In this document: in pieces, positions 17,014-24,719 of the stretch | Numbering within the stretch: position 1 is the stretch's first letter | How the letters are laid out: each line of letters starts with the position of its first letter | DNA from: JBNKFV01 sp050290265 | GTDB lineage: Bacteria > Pseudomonadota > Gammaproteobacteria > Pseudomonadales > Cellvibrionaceae | Direction: 5' to 3' | Assembly (NCBI GenBank): GCA_050290265.1 | Contig: JBNKHI010000016.1 | Span: forward strand, 1-59,166 | DNA length: 59,166 nucleotides | Program-made: the position numbers and the translations under genes | Notes under the pieces: model-generated | What the model was told of the DNA's origin: nothing | The model's input: only the letters and a program-made list of their open reading frames with translations | The model's database searches: none

Positions 17014-17795
17014 CAAGATACACCCATTGATTCGCTGTAATGCTGATAAAATTGCTTGGCTGTTCGCCCACTATGACTGGCTCGCACCATAGCAAACTGC
17101 TTGGCCTGGGTATGCAAGGTTTCTCTGTCACCCTGATAATCCGGGAAAAGGCTGTCGACCATTTTCAAATACGCTTGCCAATCCACGGGATAAAACGATA
17201 GCCACAGCCCAAAGCGATCCGCTAGCGATAGCTTTTCTTCAACAGTGTCAGCATAATGAATTTGATTACTTTGCATACGTAACTCTAACGTCTGCATGTT
17301 TTCATCGTGATGCTCAGGGATAAGGTGACGACGGTTAGACGTCGCATAGATCAAAACATTGGTGGGGGGTAGTTCGATGGACCCCTCTAAAACACTTTTC
17401 AAGTGTTTATAGCGGGTTTCACCAGCCTCAAAAGACAGGTCATCGCAAAAAATAATAAAACGGTAAGACAGATGACGAATGTCATCCACAATATCAGGTA
17501 GATCGATCAAGTCGTCTTTATCGACTTCAATAACTCTGAGCCCTTGCCCAGCATAGGCATTCAGCAATGCCTTGATAAGGCTTGATTTGCCAGTTCCTCG
17601 AGAACCCCATAATAAAGCGTTATTGGCCGGCTGGCCTTGAAGAAAACGCTCGGTGTTAGCGACCAGCTGCTGCTTTTGTTGGTCAATGGCCAAGAGCTGG
17701 TCTAACTGCACTGAATCTAGCGCCACGACTGGACGCAAGTTACTTTTTCGTGGCCGCCATACAGCGGCCCAACAAGAATCCCAATCGATCTGCAC
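17013..17795 (-). CDS. DUF815 AAA-type ATPase
   Basis: A 260-residue ATP-binding protein of the DUF815 family, conserved in gammaproteobacteria with no known function. Walker A is GSRGTGKS (64-71), Walker B includes IIFCDD (114-119), and the family stretches LKSVLEGSIE, NVLIYATSNRRHLIPE and LSLADRFGLWLSFYP are clear. The start is a GTG (17793-17795) with AGGG seven bases upstream. Its stop overlaps the ATG of the periplasmic binding-like gene, so the two are one transcript. It lies downstream of deaD on the same strand with a 92-base gap. Confidence 0.88.
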   Translation of the reverse strand: MQIDWDSCWAAVWRPRKSNLRPVVALDSVQLDQLLAIDQQKQQLVANTERFLQGQPANNALLWGSRGTGKSSLIKALLNAYAGQGLRVIEVDKDDLIDLPDIVDDIRHLSYRFIIFCDDLSFEAGETRYKHLKSVLEGSIELPPTNVLIYATSNRRHLIPEHHDENMQTLELRMQSNQIHYADTVEEKLSLADRFGLWLSFYPVDWQAYLKMVDSLFPDYQGDRETLHTQAKQFAMVRASHSGRTAKQFYQHYSESMGVS

Positions 17796-17887
17796 AAGCT
17801 AACCCTGACTGTCTGCTAAAACAACACCGCATTCTACCCCCTCAAGAGAACAAGGCAAATGCTGTATCGTCGCCAACAGCCAGAAGA

Positions 17888-19681
17888 TTAGAAATCTTCG
17901 CTACCCAGCTCTTTACGTGGCTTACGTTTTACTGGTTTATCCGCTGCAGGCTTGCTACGACTCGGTTTTTTAGGGCCACGGCTGTCATGCCCCATGGTTT
18001 CAGTGGCCACTTCGATATTTAATGGCAAGCTACAAACCCGAACCTTCTTTAGCAACTGAAAAACAGCTTTTGGCATACCCGCAGGCAACTGTACCAAACT
18101 GTAATCATCATGTAGTTTGATATCACCAATAAACTGGCTATCTAAATCCGCTTCGTTCGCAATTGCGCCAACCAGATTACCTACCTTGATACCTTGGTTT
18201 CGGCCAACGGCAACACGATAGGTCTCCATCTCAACATCGGATTTTTGACCAGGCTTTCTGCGTGGGCCAGCAGCACGATCACGACCTTTGCGGTCACGCG
18301 GCTCGCGAGAATCACTTGATTCACGGCGACCTTTAACCGGCTCATCAAGTGCGCGGTCTTTTTCCACAAACAAGGGTTTGTCAGCTTGAGCCAGGTGCGC
18401 TAAAGCAGCAGCGATATCCGTCAATGGCAACTCAGAGGCATTAACAAGCTCTGTCACCAGCTTGTGCATTTCATCCAATGGCTGCTCAGCTGCCACACTC
18501 AATACAGATTCATGAAACTGCTGAACACGCTGTTGCGTTAACTCTTCGCTGGTAGGCAAACGAATTTCAGTAATTTTTTGGCCAGTATTTTTTTCTATCG
18601 ACTGTAGTAAGCGGCGTTCACGAGGGTTGATAAATAATATAGCCTTACCTTCACGACCTGCGCGACCTGTACGACCAATACGATGAACGTAAGCTTCCTG
18701 ATCGTAAGGAATATCATAGTTGATAACATGCGTCACGCGAGGCACATCGATACCACGGGCAGCAACGTCAGTAGCGATCAGCAAATCAACTTCACCTTTC
18801 TTCAATTGATCAATGGTCATTTCACGCTGACGCTGGTTAATATCACCATTCAATGCGGCACAGGAATAACCGCGCGCTTCGAGCTTTTGTGCTAATTCCA
18901 CCGTTGCAGTTTTGGTGCGCACAAACATAATTGCCGCGTCGAAAGATTCCACTTCCAAAATACGGGTTAAAGCATCTAGTTTACGGCTGTTGTTATTCAC
19001 CAAAACAAATTGCTGAGTAATTTTTTCAACAGTTTTTGTTTTTGATTCGATTTGAATCCGCACCGGATCATTTAAATAATTGGTTGTAATTTTTTTAATC
19101 GCTGGAGGCATAGTCGCACTGAACAAGGCAACTTGACGCGTTTTTGGTGTATGCTCAAGAATCCACTCAACGTCATCGATAAAACCCATTCGCAGCATTT
19201 CATCAGCTTCATCAAGCACAACTGTTTGTAGCGCACTCAAATCAAGAGTACCACGACGTAAATGGTCCATCACACGACCAGGAGTACCCACAACAACGTG
19301 AACCCCACGACGCAGCTTTTGCAGCTGGCTTCCCATGCTTGAACCGCCATAAATTGGCGCGATGTGGAAACCGCGCATACCGTTGGCGTATTTCTGAATG
19401 GCTTCACTGACCTGAATCGCCAGTTCACGAGTCGGTGCCAAAATAAGCGCCTGAGGTTTACTTTCTGAAAGGTTCATGCGCGCTAGCAGTGGCAATGCAA
19501 AGGCAGCCGTTTTACCGGTACCAGTCTGCGCCAGGCCCAGCAAATCGCGACCTTCCAATAACACGGGAATACTTTGCGCCTGAATCGGCGATGGCTGCTC
19601 GTAACCTACAGCGGCGAGTGATTTACAAAGAAAAGCAGGCAGCCCCAACGCTGCAAAATCGAGGGTAGATTCGGATGACAT
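17888..19681 (-). CDS. deaD: DEAD-box RNA helicase DeaD (CsdA)
   Basis: ATP-dependent RNA helicase acting in ribosome assembly and cold-shock mRNA unwinding. The Q motif is near 20-36, motif I is AQTGTGKT (51-58), motif II DEAD (157-160), motif III SAT, motif VI HRIGRTGRAGR. After the helicase core come a DeaD-type dimerisation segment, a basic Arg/Lys/Asp linker and the DbpA-like RNA-binding domain (VGRNQGIKVGNLVGAIANE), then a Lys/Pro-rich tail. At 597 residues it is close to E. coli DeaD. A -10 about 160 bases upstream implies a long leader, as in cold-shock-controlled deaD genes. Confidence 0.95.
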   Translation of the reverse strand: MSSESTLDFAALGLPAFLCKSLAAVGYEQPSPIQAQSIPVLLEGRDLLGLAQTGTGKTAAFALPLLARMNLSESKPQALILAPTRELAIQVSEAIQKYANGMRGFHIAPIYGGSSMGSQLQKLRRGVHVVVGTPGRVMDHLRRGTLDLSALQTVVLDEADEMLRMGFIDDVEWILEHTPKTRQVALFSATMPPAIKKITTNYLNDPVRIQIESKTKTVEKITQQFVLVNNNSRKLDALTRILEVESFDAAIMFVRTKTATVELAQKLEARGYSCAALNGDINQRQREMTIDQLKKGEVDLLIATDVAARGIDVPRVTHVINYDIPYDQEAYVHRIGRTGRAGREGKAILFINPRERRLLQSIEKNTGQKITEIRLPTSEELTQQRVQQFHESVLSVAAEQPLDEMHKLVTELVNASELPLTDIAAALAHLAQADKPLFVEKDRALDEPVKGRRESSDSREPRDRKGRDRAAGPRRKPGQKSDVEMETYRVAVGRNQGIKVGNLVGAIANEADLDSQFIGDIKLHDDYSLVQLPAGMPKAVFQLLKKVRVCSLPLNIEVATETMGHDSRGPKKPSRSKPAADKPVKRKPRKELGSEDF

Positions 19682-19840
19682 TTAATTGTGACCTGTATAA
19701 AGGTGATTACCACCCGGCCCCAAAAAATATCAACGTGCGAGTTCTCTAAACCCGGTTGCACTAATAGGCTAAGTGGTATTTATCGATTGAAAAAAGCAGT
19801 GACGGGTAAAACTAATTAACCAGAACTGTCAACGGCGCGC

Positions 19841-19869
19841 ATTATAGGTGACTACGCGGGGAAACGAAA
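19841..19869 (-). promoter_or_regulatory. Probable deaD promoter with long leader
   Basis: On the minus strand a perfect TATAAT (19846-19841) follows a 17-bp spacer and a poor -35 (TTTCGT, 19869-19864). Transcription would start near 19834, about 150 nt before the deaD ATG. A strong -10 with weak -35 and a long leader is consistent with cold-shock control; that is inference. Confidence 0.5.
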
Positions 19870-19965
19870 CAGATAATTACAGTATTATGAAAGACCAGCA
19901 TCGAATTAACCACTAAACACAGACCTAGACCGTCGCTTATAACTCGCTACAACCCCACAAACAGG

Positions 19966-20604
19966 CTATTTCAGCAACGTTTCCAGTTGGCCTTGCAACG
20001 TAGGGAGCACACTGGTGGGGAAGAGAAGCACCAAGTCACAATTGAACGCATGAGCTTCCAGGTGATAATTAATTTCTACGCTCAAAAAGCCCTCCACAGA
20101 CAAAGGCTCAGGTAAGGCGCAATCTGCAACTGGCTGATGCCTAACCAAATACTGAATATCCAGCACCGGCAAGCTTAATGACTTATTTACATTTTGCGCC
20201 AGCTGTTCCTGCAACTCAGGCAGACAGCTCTTAATCAGGGTCGCGGCAATATCTTTCAGTAAACCCGCTTGATCACTGTCAGTGCTCGCTGCTCGACTCA
20301 TTTGTCGACCTAAATCAGCAAATGACTGGTCAGTCACCACTACCAGCGCATAAATGTCGTCAAGGCTTTGGTTCTCATACAAAGGCCAGAAACTGCCAAC
20401 AGCAGAAACCAGCCCATCAGCAGGCAAATCAACCAGAGCTTCGCTTAACCCACCCGATTGAAAATAGCGGATACGCGGAATAGAAAGCTGCACAAAACTG
20501 TCAGTCAAGAGAGCCAGAGATTCTCCAGCAACTCCCATAGCAACATTGCTTACTTCTTGCAGGGCATCGCGACAATCTTCACTGAACGGTAGCGAATTAG
20601 GCAT
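19966..20604 (-). CDS. CheC-like CheY-phosphatase family protein
   Basis: A 212-residue protein whose N-terminal helix (DALQEVSNVAMGVAGESLALL, then VQLSIPRI) matches the CheC/FliY helix, typically ExxNxxxGxxxxxL, which carries the catalytic Glu/Asn pair for dephosphorylating response regulators. A second copy of the helix (DIAATLIKSCLPELQEQL) is only partly conserved. It starts 55 bases after the response regulator gene and is probably cotranscribed with it. No chemotaxis genes are nearby, so this looks like an orphan regulator/phosphatase pair. Confidence 0.75.
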   Translation of the reverse strand: MPNSLPFSEDCRDALQEVSNVAMGVAGESLALLTDSFVQLSIPRIRYFQSGGLSEALVDLPADGLVSAVGSFWPLYENQSLDDIYALVVVTDQSFADLGRQMSRAASTDSDQAGLLKDIAATLIKSCLPELQEQLAQNVNKSLSLPVLDIQYLVRHQPVADCALPEPLSVEGFLSVEINYHLEAHAFNCDLVLLFPTSVLPTLQGQLETLLK

Positions 20605-20659
20605 TTATTGACTCTGTATTGTAGTTATACCAGGCAAGATCCCTGGACCAATGGCCATA

Positions 20660-21025
20660 TTACAACAATCCATAGGTTTGCAGCACGTCTGTGAGCTTTT
20701 CCTGATTTATTGGTTTGCGAATAAACTCAAGAGCTCCAAGCTTTAGCACTCGCTCGCGAGCTTCGGGCTGAACGTCACCAGAAATAACAATCACCACACT
20801 TTTCAGGCCTTCCGCTTTCACGTGTTCCAGTACCTGATAACCGTCCATTTCCGGCATAGTTAAATCCAGAAAAACCATTTCGCCCTGCCCCGCACGAATA
20901 GCTTCAATACCCTCAACCCCATTAGTGGCATAAGTAATCTCGACATCCCAGTCCTCCGGCAAGGCTCTCATGACTTGCTTGCGGGCCATATTTGAATCAT
21001 CACAGATCAACAACGGTATCGACAT
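20660..21025 (-). CDS. CheY-like single-domain response regulator
   Basis: A 121-residue receiver domain without output domain. The acid pocket is D9/D10, the phosphorylation site D54 (VFLDLTMPEMDG), the switch serine is in VIVISGD and the conserved lysine in FIRKPINQEKL. GGAAG lies just before the ATG. The downstream gene encodes a CheC-like phosphatase that probably acts on it. No cognate histidine kinase is present in the window. Confidence 0.92.
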   Translation of the reverse strand: MSIPLLICDDSNMARKQVMRALPEDWDVEITYATNGVEGIEAIRAGQGEMVFLDLTMPEMDGYQVLEHVKAEGLKSVVIVISGDVQPEARERVLKLGALEFIRKPINQEKLTDVLQTYGLL

Positions 21026-21117
21026 AAACTTCCTTCAACCAAATCAACAAAACAACAAAACAACACCACTTTTGAATTATAGACGGCTACACACGTTATA
21101 TGGCCACCCTTACCTAA

Positions 21118-21612
21118 TTAAAGGCGGTTATGGGAATTCTGCAAGCGCTCTATTTCAGCCAGCAACGTCTCCTTCGTCTGCGGCCCCACCAACTTTGCAG
21201 CAATACTGCCTTCTGGCTCAATTAAATAAGTCACCGGGATAGCTGTCGGCGCAGCGAACGCCAGTATGGTTCGCGGATCCTCCAATAACAAATCGAAACT
21301 AATGGCAAAACGCTGTTTGGCCGCTCTCAGGTCATCTCCTTGCAAACCGTCAAAATTCACACCAATCACCCTTACCTTATCGCCGGAATCCCGGTCCAGC
21401 AGGTTTAATTCTGGAATTTCCTTAAGACAGGGCTTGCACCACTCGGCCCAATAGTTAACAACTACCCACCGCCCCTCGGGTTCAGGTAGAGTCAAAGGAG
21501 CAGTATCGAGGAGTGCCAACGAGTGCTGGTTCTGCTCACAACCCACCAATAACGACGCGATGCAAAAACCAAAAGCGATGAAAGATGTTTTTAAAGGCAT
21601 TATTGAGGTCAA
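21118..21612 (-). CDS. TlpA-like thioredoxin-fold lipoprotein
   Basis: A 164-residue protein with a signal peptide ending in the lipobox LLVGC (C25) and a thioredoxin-like domain with active site WCKPC (C59/C62), so probably a membrane-anchored periplasmic thiol-disulfide reductase. The PTAIPVTYLIEPEG stretch contains the cis-proline. The best-supported start is a TTG (21610-21612): GAGGG sits six bases upstream and the TTG overlaps the stop of the yihY-type gene by four bases. An in-frame ATG at 21600 lacks a ribosome binding site. Confidence 0.85.
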   Translation of the reverse strand: MTSIMPLKTSFIAFGFCIASLLVGCEQNQHSLALLDTAPLTLPEPEGRWVVVNYWAEWCKPCLKEIPELNLLDRDSGDKVRVIGVNFDGLQGDDLRAAKQRFAISFDLLLEDPRTILAFAAPTAIPVTYLIEPEGSIAAKLVGPQTKETLLAEIERLQNSHNRL

Positions 21613-22937
21613 TGTGTTCCCTCTAAGTCCTTGTTGGCACTTGTAGCGGCAGTGTCCACAATGCTTTCACTCGCATCGGTTTGAGCGAATAACTCTGCAA
21701 CAGATACCGCTTGTAACTCGTGACGATAAGCTTCCAGTTTACTCATACGCTCTTCCAATGCCACAAACCATGGCAAAGCCCGCAAACGCGACGTATCACT
21801 GGGCAGGCTTTTCTGAACGTCAACCTTTTCAGCCAATGTGTTCAGGGTTATATCGTCTAGATCACAAGTCAGCACGTACTTACCCGAGTGGGTTTCCGCC
21901 ATCAATCCACTTTCAATCATCTGTTTGCGCAATGGGCGCCATTGTGAGGGCGCAATCCCGCTCTGCACCATATGGATATCGTAAACCGATAAACCTTTTT
22001 TTTGTCCACGACTTTTAAGTACCCACAAAGCTCGCAAAGCCGCAATGAGAGGCGGGTAAGGGCTCCCCCGCAACTCGGCTTGATACGCACCCAAAGAGCG
22101 GACCAATACAGCACCACCCAACACAATCATCCACAATATATTAATCCAAAGCAAAAATAACGGCACCACAGCGAACGCGCCATAAATTAATTCGAAGCTG
22201 CTACGCCCCACAATCCAGGTGAAAACATCTTTGGTAACTTCAAAGCAAAATGCCGTGACCATGCCACCCAATGCAGCATCACGAAAACGCACTTTGCAAT
22301 TCGGTACTGCCAAATACAGCAACGTAAACGCAGCACTGGTCAGTACCCAGGGAAAAAACTGCAAAAACTGGGGCAATAATCCCAAGCTATCGTACTCGCC
22401 GACCAACAAACGCAGCGATAACAGATACGTGCTCATCGCTAAGCCAATGCCTAGACACAATGGACCGAGACTTAACACAGCCCAATACAATAAAAAATTC
22501 TGCAAACCGCTGCGCGCATCGGCCACATCCCAAATAGCATTGAAGGTCTTCTCGATATTTTTCAGCATTAAATAGGAGGTGATCAGCAACATCCCCGCGC
22601 CGACGAAGGTCAGATTCCGGGCCTGCTCAGAAAAGCCTGCCAGGTAGGTTTGCACTTCCTGACCAGCACTTGGAACTAAATTAGTAAAGATAAATGACTG
22701 AACAGTATCCCCCATCCCTTTAAAAGCAGGAATAAGGGAAAACATTGAATACACAACCGTCATCAACGGCACAATGGCAAACAATGTCATGTAAGTCAGC
22801 GCCGCAGCACTCTTTTGACAACCCTTGGCAATAATCTGGCGACCAAAATGCGCCAAGAAACGCCGTGAATCATGAAACCAACGTCGCAGGCGCTCCTGCC
22901 ACGACGGTTCACTGGTGTTATGCACAGACTTAAGCAT
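21609..22937 (-). CDS. YihY/BrkB family inner-membrane protein
   Basis: A 442-residue protein of the YihY (UPF0761, formerly misnamed RNase BN) family. Six or so hydrophobic helices lie between residues 40 and 290, with KSAAALTYMTLFAIVPLMTV as the family-typical first part, and a C-terminal soluble extension of about 150 residues follows. Function unknown; often discussed as a transporter or envelope protein. It is divergent from arsC, as in Pseudomonas, where the homologous neighbours are yihY, arsC, wrbA and a DUF2069 gene. Confidence 0.9.
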   Translation of the reverse strand: MLKSVHNTSEPSWQERLRRWFHDSRRFLAHFGRQIIAKGCQKSAAALTYMTLFAIVPLMTVVYSMFSLIPAFKGMGDTVQSFIFTNLVPSAGQEVQTYLAGFSEQARNLTFVGAGMLLITSYLMLKNIEKTFNAIWDVADARSGLQNFLLYWAVLSLGPLCLGIGLAMSTYLLSLRLLVGEYDSLGLLPQFLQFFPWVLTSAAFTLLYLAVPNCKVRFRDAALGGMVTAFCFEVTKDVFTWIVGRSSFELIYGAFAVVPLFLLWINILWMIVLGGAVLVRSLGAYQAELRGSPYPPLIAALRALWVLKSRGQKKGLSVYDIHMVQSGIAPSQWRPLRKQMIESGLMAETHSGKYVLTCDLDDITLNTLAEKVDVQKSLPSDTSRLRALPWFVALEERMSKLEAYRHELQAVSVAELFAQTDASESIVDTAATSANKDLEGTH

Positions 22938-23137
22938 GGAAGATAAAAACCTTATAATTCAGCCAAGACCCTGAGGCGGTCAATGAACTGCAAACATACA
23001 CACTATCCGACGTAATGACAAAATCCTGCACACTCACAATGACTTTTCACGCAGTGCTGATAGTATAGGCGCGGTAAATTTATGGGAAGCTATCAGGCAT
23101 ACCCACTGATCACAAACCTAGCGCAGGACCCATCAAA

Positions 23138-23491
23138 ATGAGTGTCACTATTTATCACAACCCTCGCTGCTCGAAATCCCGTCAAACTCTGCAAATTCTG
23201 CAAGACAACGGAATTACACCGGAGGTTGTTCTCTACTTGGAAACTCCGCCCACTAAGGCGCAGTTAAAAGGTTTGCTGAAAAAGCTGAACATATCAGCCA
23301 GAGAGCTACTGCGAAAAGGCGAGGATGATTATAAAAACAACAACCTGAAAGACCCATCACTCAGCGAGGCTGACTTGATAGACATGATGGTGCGATACCC
23401 CAAGCTTATCGAACGCCCCATTGTCGTCCGCGACGATAAAGCGGTGCTGGGTAGACCGCCGGAAAATGTACTTACGCTAATTAAACCGTAG
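23138..23491 (+). CDS. arsC: Glutaredoxin-dependent arsenate reductase family protein
   Basis: A 117-residue ArsC-family protein. HNPRCSKSR carries the catalytic cysteine C12, and the anion-binding region reads ERPIVVRDDKAVLGRPPENV. The family reduces arsenate to arsenite with glutathione/glutaredoxin. No arsB or arsR is adjacent, and the pseudomonad-like neighbourhood (yihY, wrbA) is housekeeping, so arsenic resistance is not certain. AGGA lies nine bases before the ATG. Confidence 0.9.
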   Translation: MSVTIYHNPRCSKSRQTLQILQDNGITPEVVLYLETPPTKAQLKGLLKKLNISARELLRKGEDDYKNNNLKDPSLSEADLIDMMVRYPKLIERPIVVRDDKAVLGRPPENVLTLIKP

Positions 23492-23546
23492 CCGCACACC
23501 GCCGCGCATTGAATTCACCAACCTTAACCGCCACAGCAGGAATTCC

Positions 23547-24158
23547 ATGTCAGAATCACGTTATATCTTAGTGCTTTACTACAGTCTTCAGGGCAGCACT
23601 CGGCAAATGGCGCTGGAAATCGCTCGCGGGATTGAGCAATGCTCCGGCATTGAAGCGAGAATCCGAACAGTTCCTGGGATCTCTACCGATATAGAAGCCT
23701 CTGCGCCCGCGATTCCTGAAGATGGAGCCATGTACTGCAGCTATGACGACCTCGCAAACTGTGCGGGTCTCGCGCTCGGGAGCCCCACCCGCTTTGGTAA
23801 TATGGCCGCGGCACTCAAGTATTTTCTGGATGGCAGCAGTGATCTTTGGTTAAGTGGCAAGCTGGTCAACAAACCTGCAGCAGTATTTACATCCACAGCA
23901 AGCTTACATGGTGGCCAGGAAGCCACGTTGTTGTCGATGATGTTGCCGCTATTACATCACGGCATGACACTGGTAGGTGTCCCCTATAGTGAACCGGCCC
24001 TGAGCCAGACTCAGCGTGGCGGCACACCCTACGGCGCATCGCAGTGGTCGGCTGGAAATCAGGAAGGTCAGCTAGATGCCCACGAACGTCAGATTTGCCT
24101 GACACTGGGTAAACGACTTGGTCAGCTGGCGCTGGCATTACAAGGCACATATACATAG
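23547..24158 (+). CDS. wrbA: NAD(P)H:quinone oxidoreductase WrbA
   Basis: A 203-residue flavodoxin-fold enzyme that reduces quinones by two electrons with NAD(P)H and FMN. The N-terminal phosphate loop is YYSLQGSTRQMA, the flavin loop is GSPTRFGNMAAALKYFLD, and the TASLHGGQEATLLSMMLPLLHHGM stretch is characteristic of WrbA. AGGAATTCC sits directly before the ATG. It is 55 bases after arsC and likely in one transcript with it and the DUF2069 gene. Confidence 0.94.
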   Translation: MSESRYILVLYYSLQGSTRQMALEIARGIEQCSGIEARIRTVPGISTDIEASAPAIPEDGAMYCSYDDLANCAGLALGSPTRFGNMAAALKYFLDGSSDLWLSGKLVNKPAAVFTSTASLHGGQEATLLSMMLPLLHHGMTLVGVPYSEPALSQTQRGGTPYGASQWSAGNQEGQLDAHERQICLTLGKRLGQLALALQGTYT

Positions 24159-24261
24159 GAGTTACCGTAACCAAGGCACCGAACCTATTTGTATATGTAA
24201 TCAATACCCACAACCAATAGCAAAACCACAATTTTGAACGACTGAACCCGCTGGACAATAT

Positions 24262-24705
24262 ATGGCATCTAACTCTGAAGACACTGCAGACCTACAACCA
24301 ACACTGGAAGAAGCTGCCGTTAAAGCGAAAACCTTATTGACCAGAGCGCTGGCAGGTTTAAAAATCACCTGGATCAGCTACCTCGGACTTATTGGCTTAT
24401 TCGCTCTCAACAATTTACTCGCAAGTGACGGCTCCCTGCGCTTTTTTCTGGTTCAAACAGTGCCACTGATCATTTTTGTACCGGGCATGATAAAGCGTCA
24501 TTACAAAACGTTCAGCTGGCTCTGCTTTGCCACACTGCTTTATTTCACTGCCTACGTAGTAGAAGTTGGCGCACCAAATTCTACGCTGAGCGATGCTATC
24601 GCACTGGCCTTAAGTGTCATTTTGTTTATTGCCGCTATGATGACCAGTCGCTGGCTGCAACATGGAAACTACTTTCAGTGGATTGCCACACGGAATGATC
24701 ATTAA
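24262..24705 (+). CDS. DUF2069 membrane protein
   Basis: A 147-residue protein with about four hydrophobic helices between residues 35 and 135 and an acidic cytoplasmic N-terminus. The WISYLGLIGLFALNNL and PLIIFVPGMIKRHYKTFSWLCF stretches match DUF2069, a family that commonly follows wrbA in pseudomonads. Function unknown. The sppA gene starts 14 bases later. Confidence 0.85.
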   Translation: MASNSEDTADLQPTLEEAAVKAKTLLTRALAGLKITWISYLGLIGLFALNNLLASDGSLRFFLVQTVPLIIFVPGMIKRHYKTFSWLCFATLLYFTAYVVEVGAPNSTLSDAIALALSVILFIAAMMTSRWLQHGNYFQWIATRNDH

Positions 24706-24719
24706 CCAAAGAGGTTTTT

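Noticed and set aside
16153..17795. Possible defence or toxin-antitoxin system because of an ATPase paired with a small exported protein
   Set aside because: The ATPase is the housekeeping-type DUF815 family and the partner has a binding-protein fold; no nuclease, toxin or mobile context is present.
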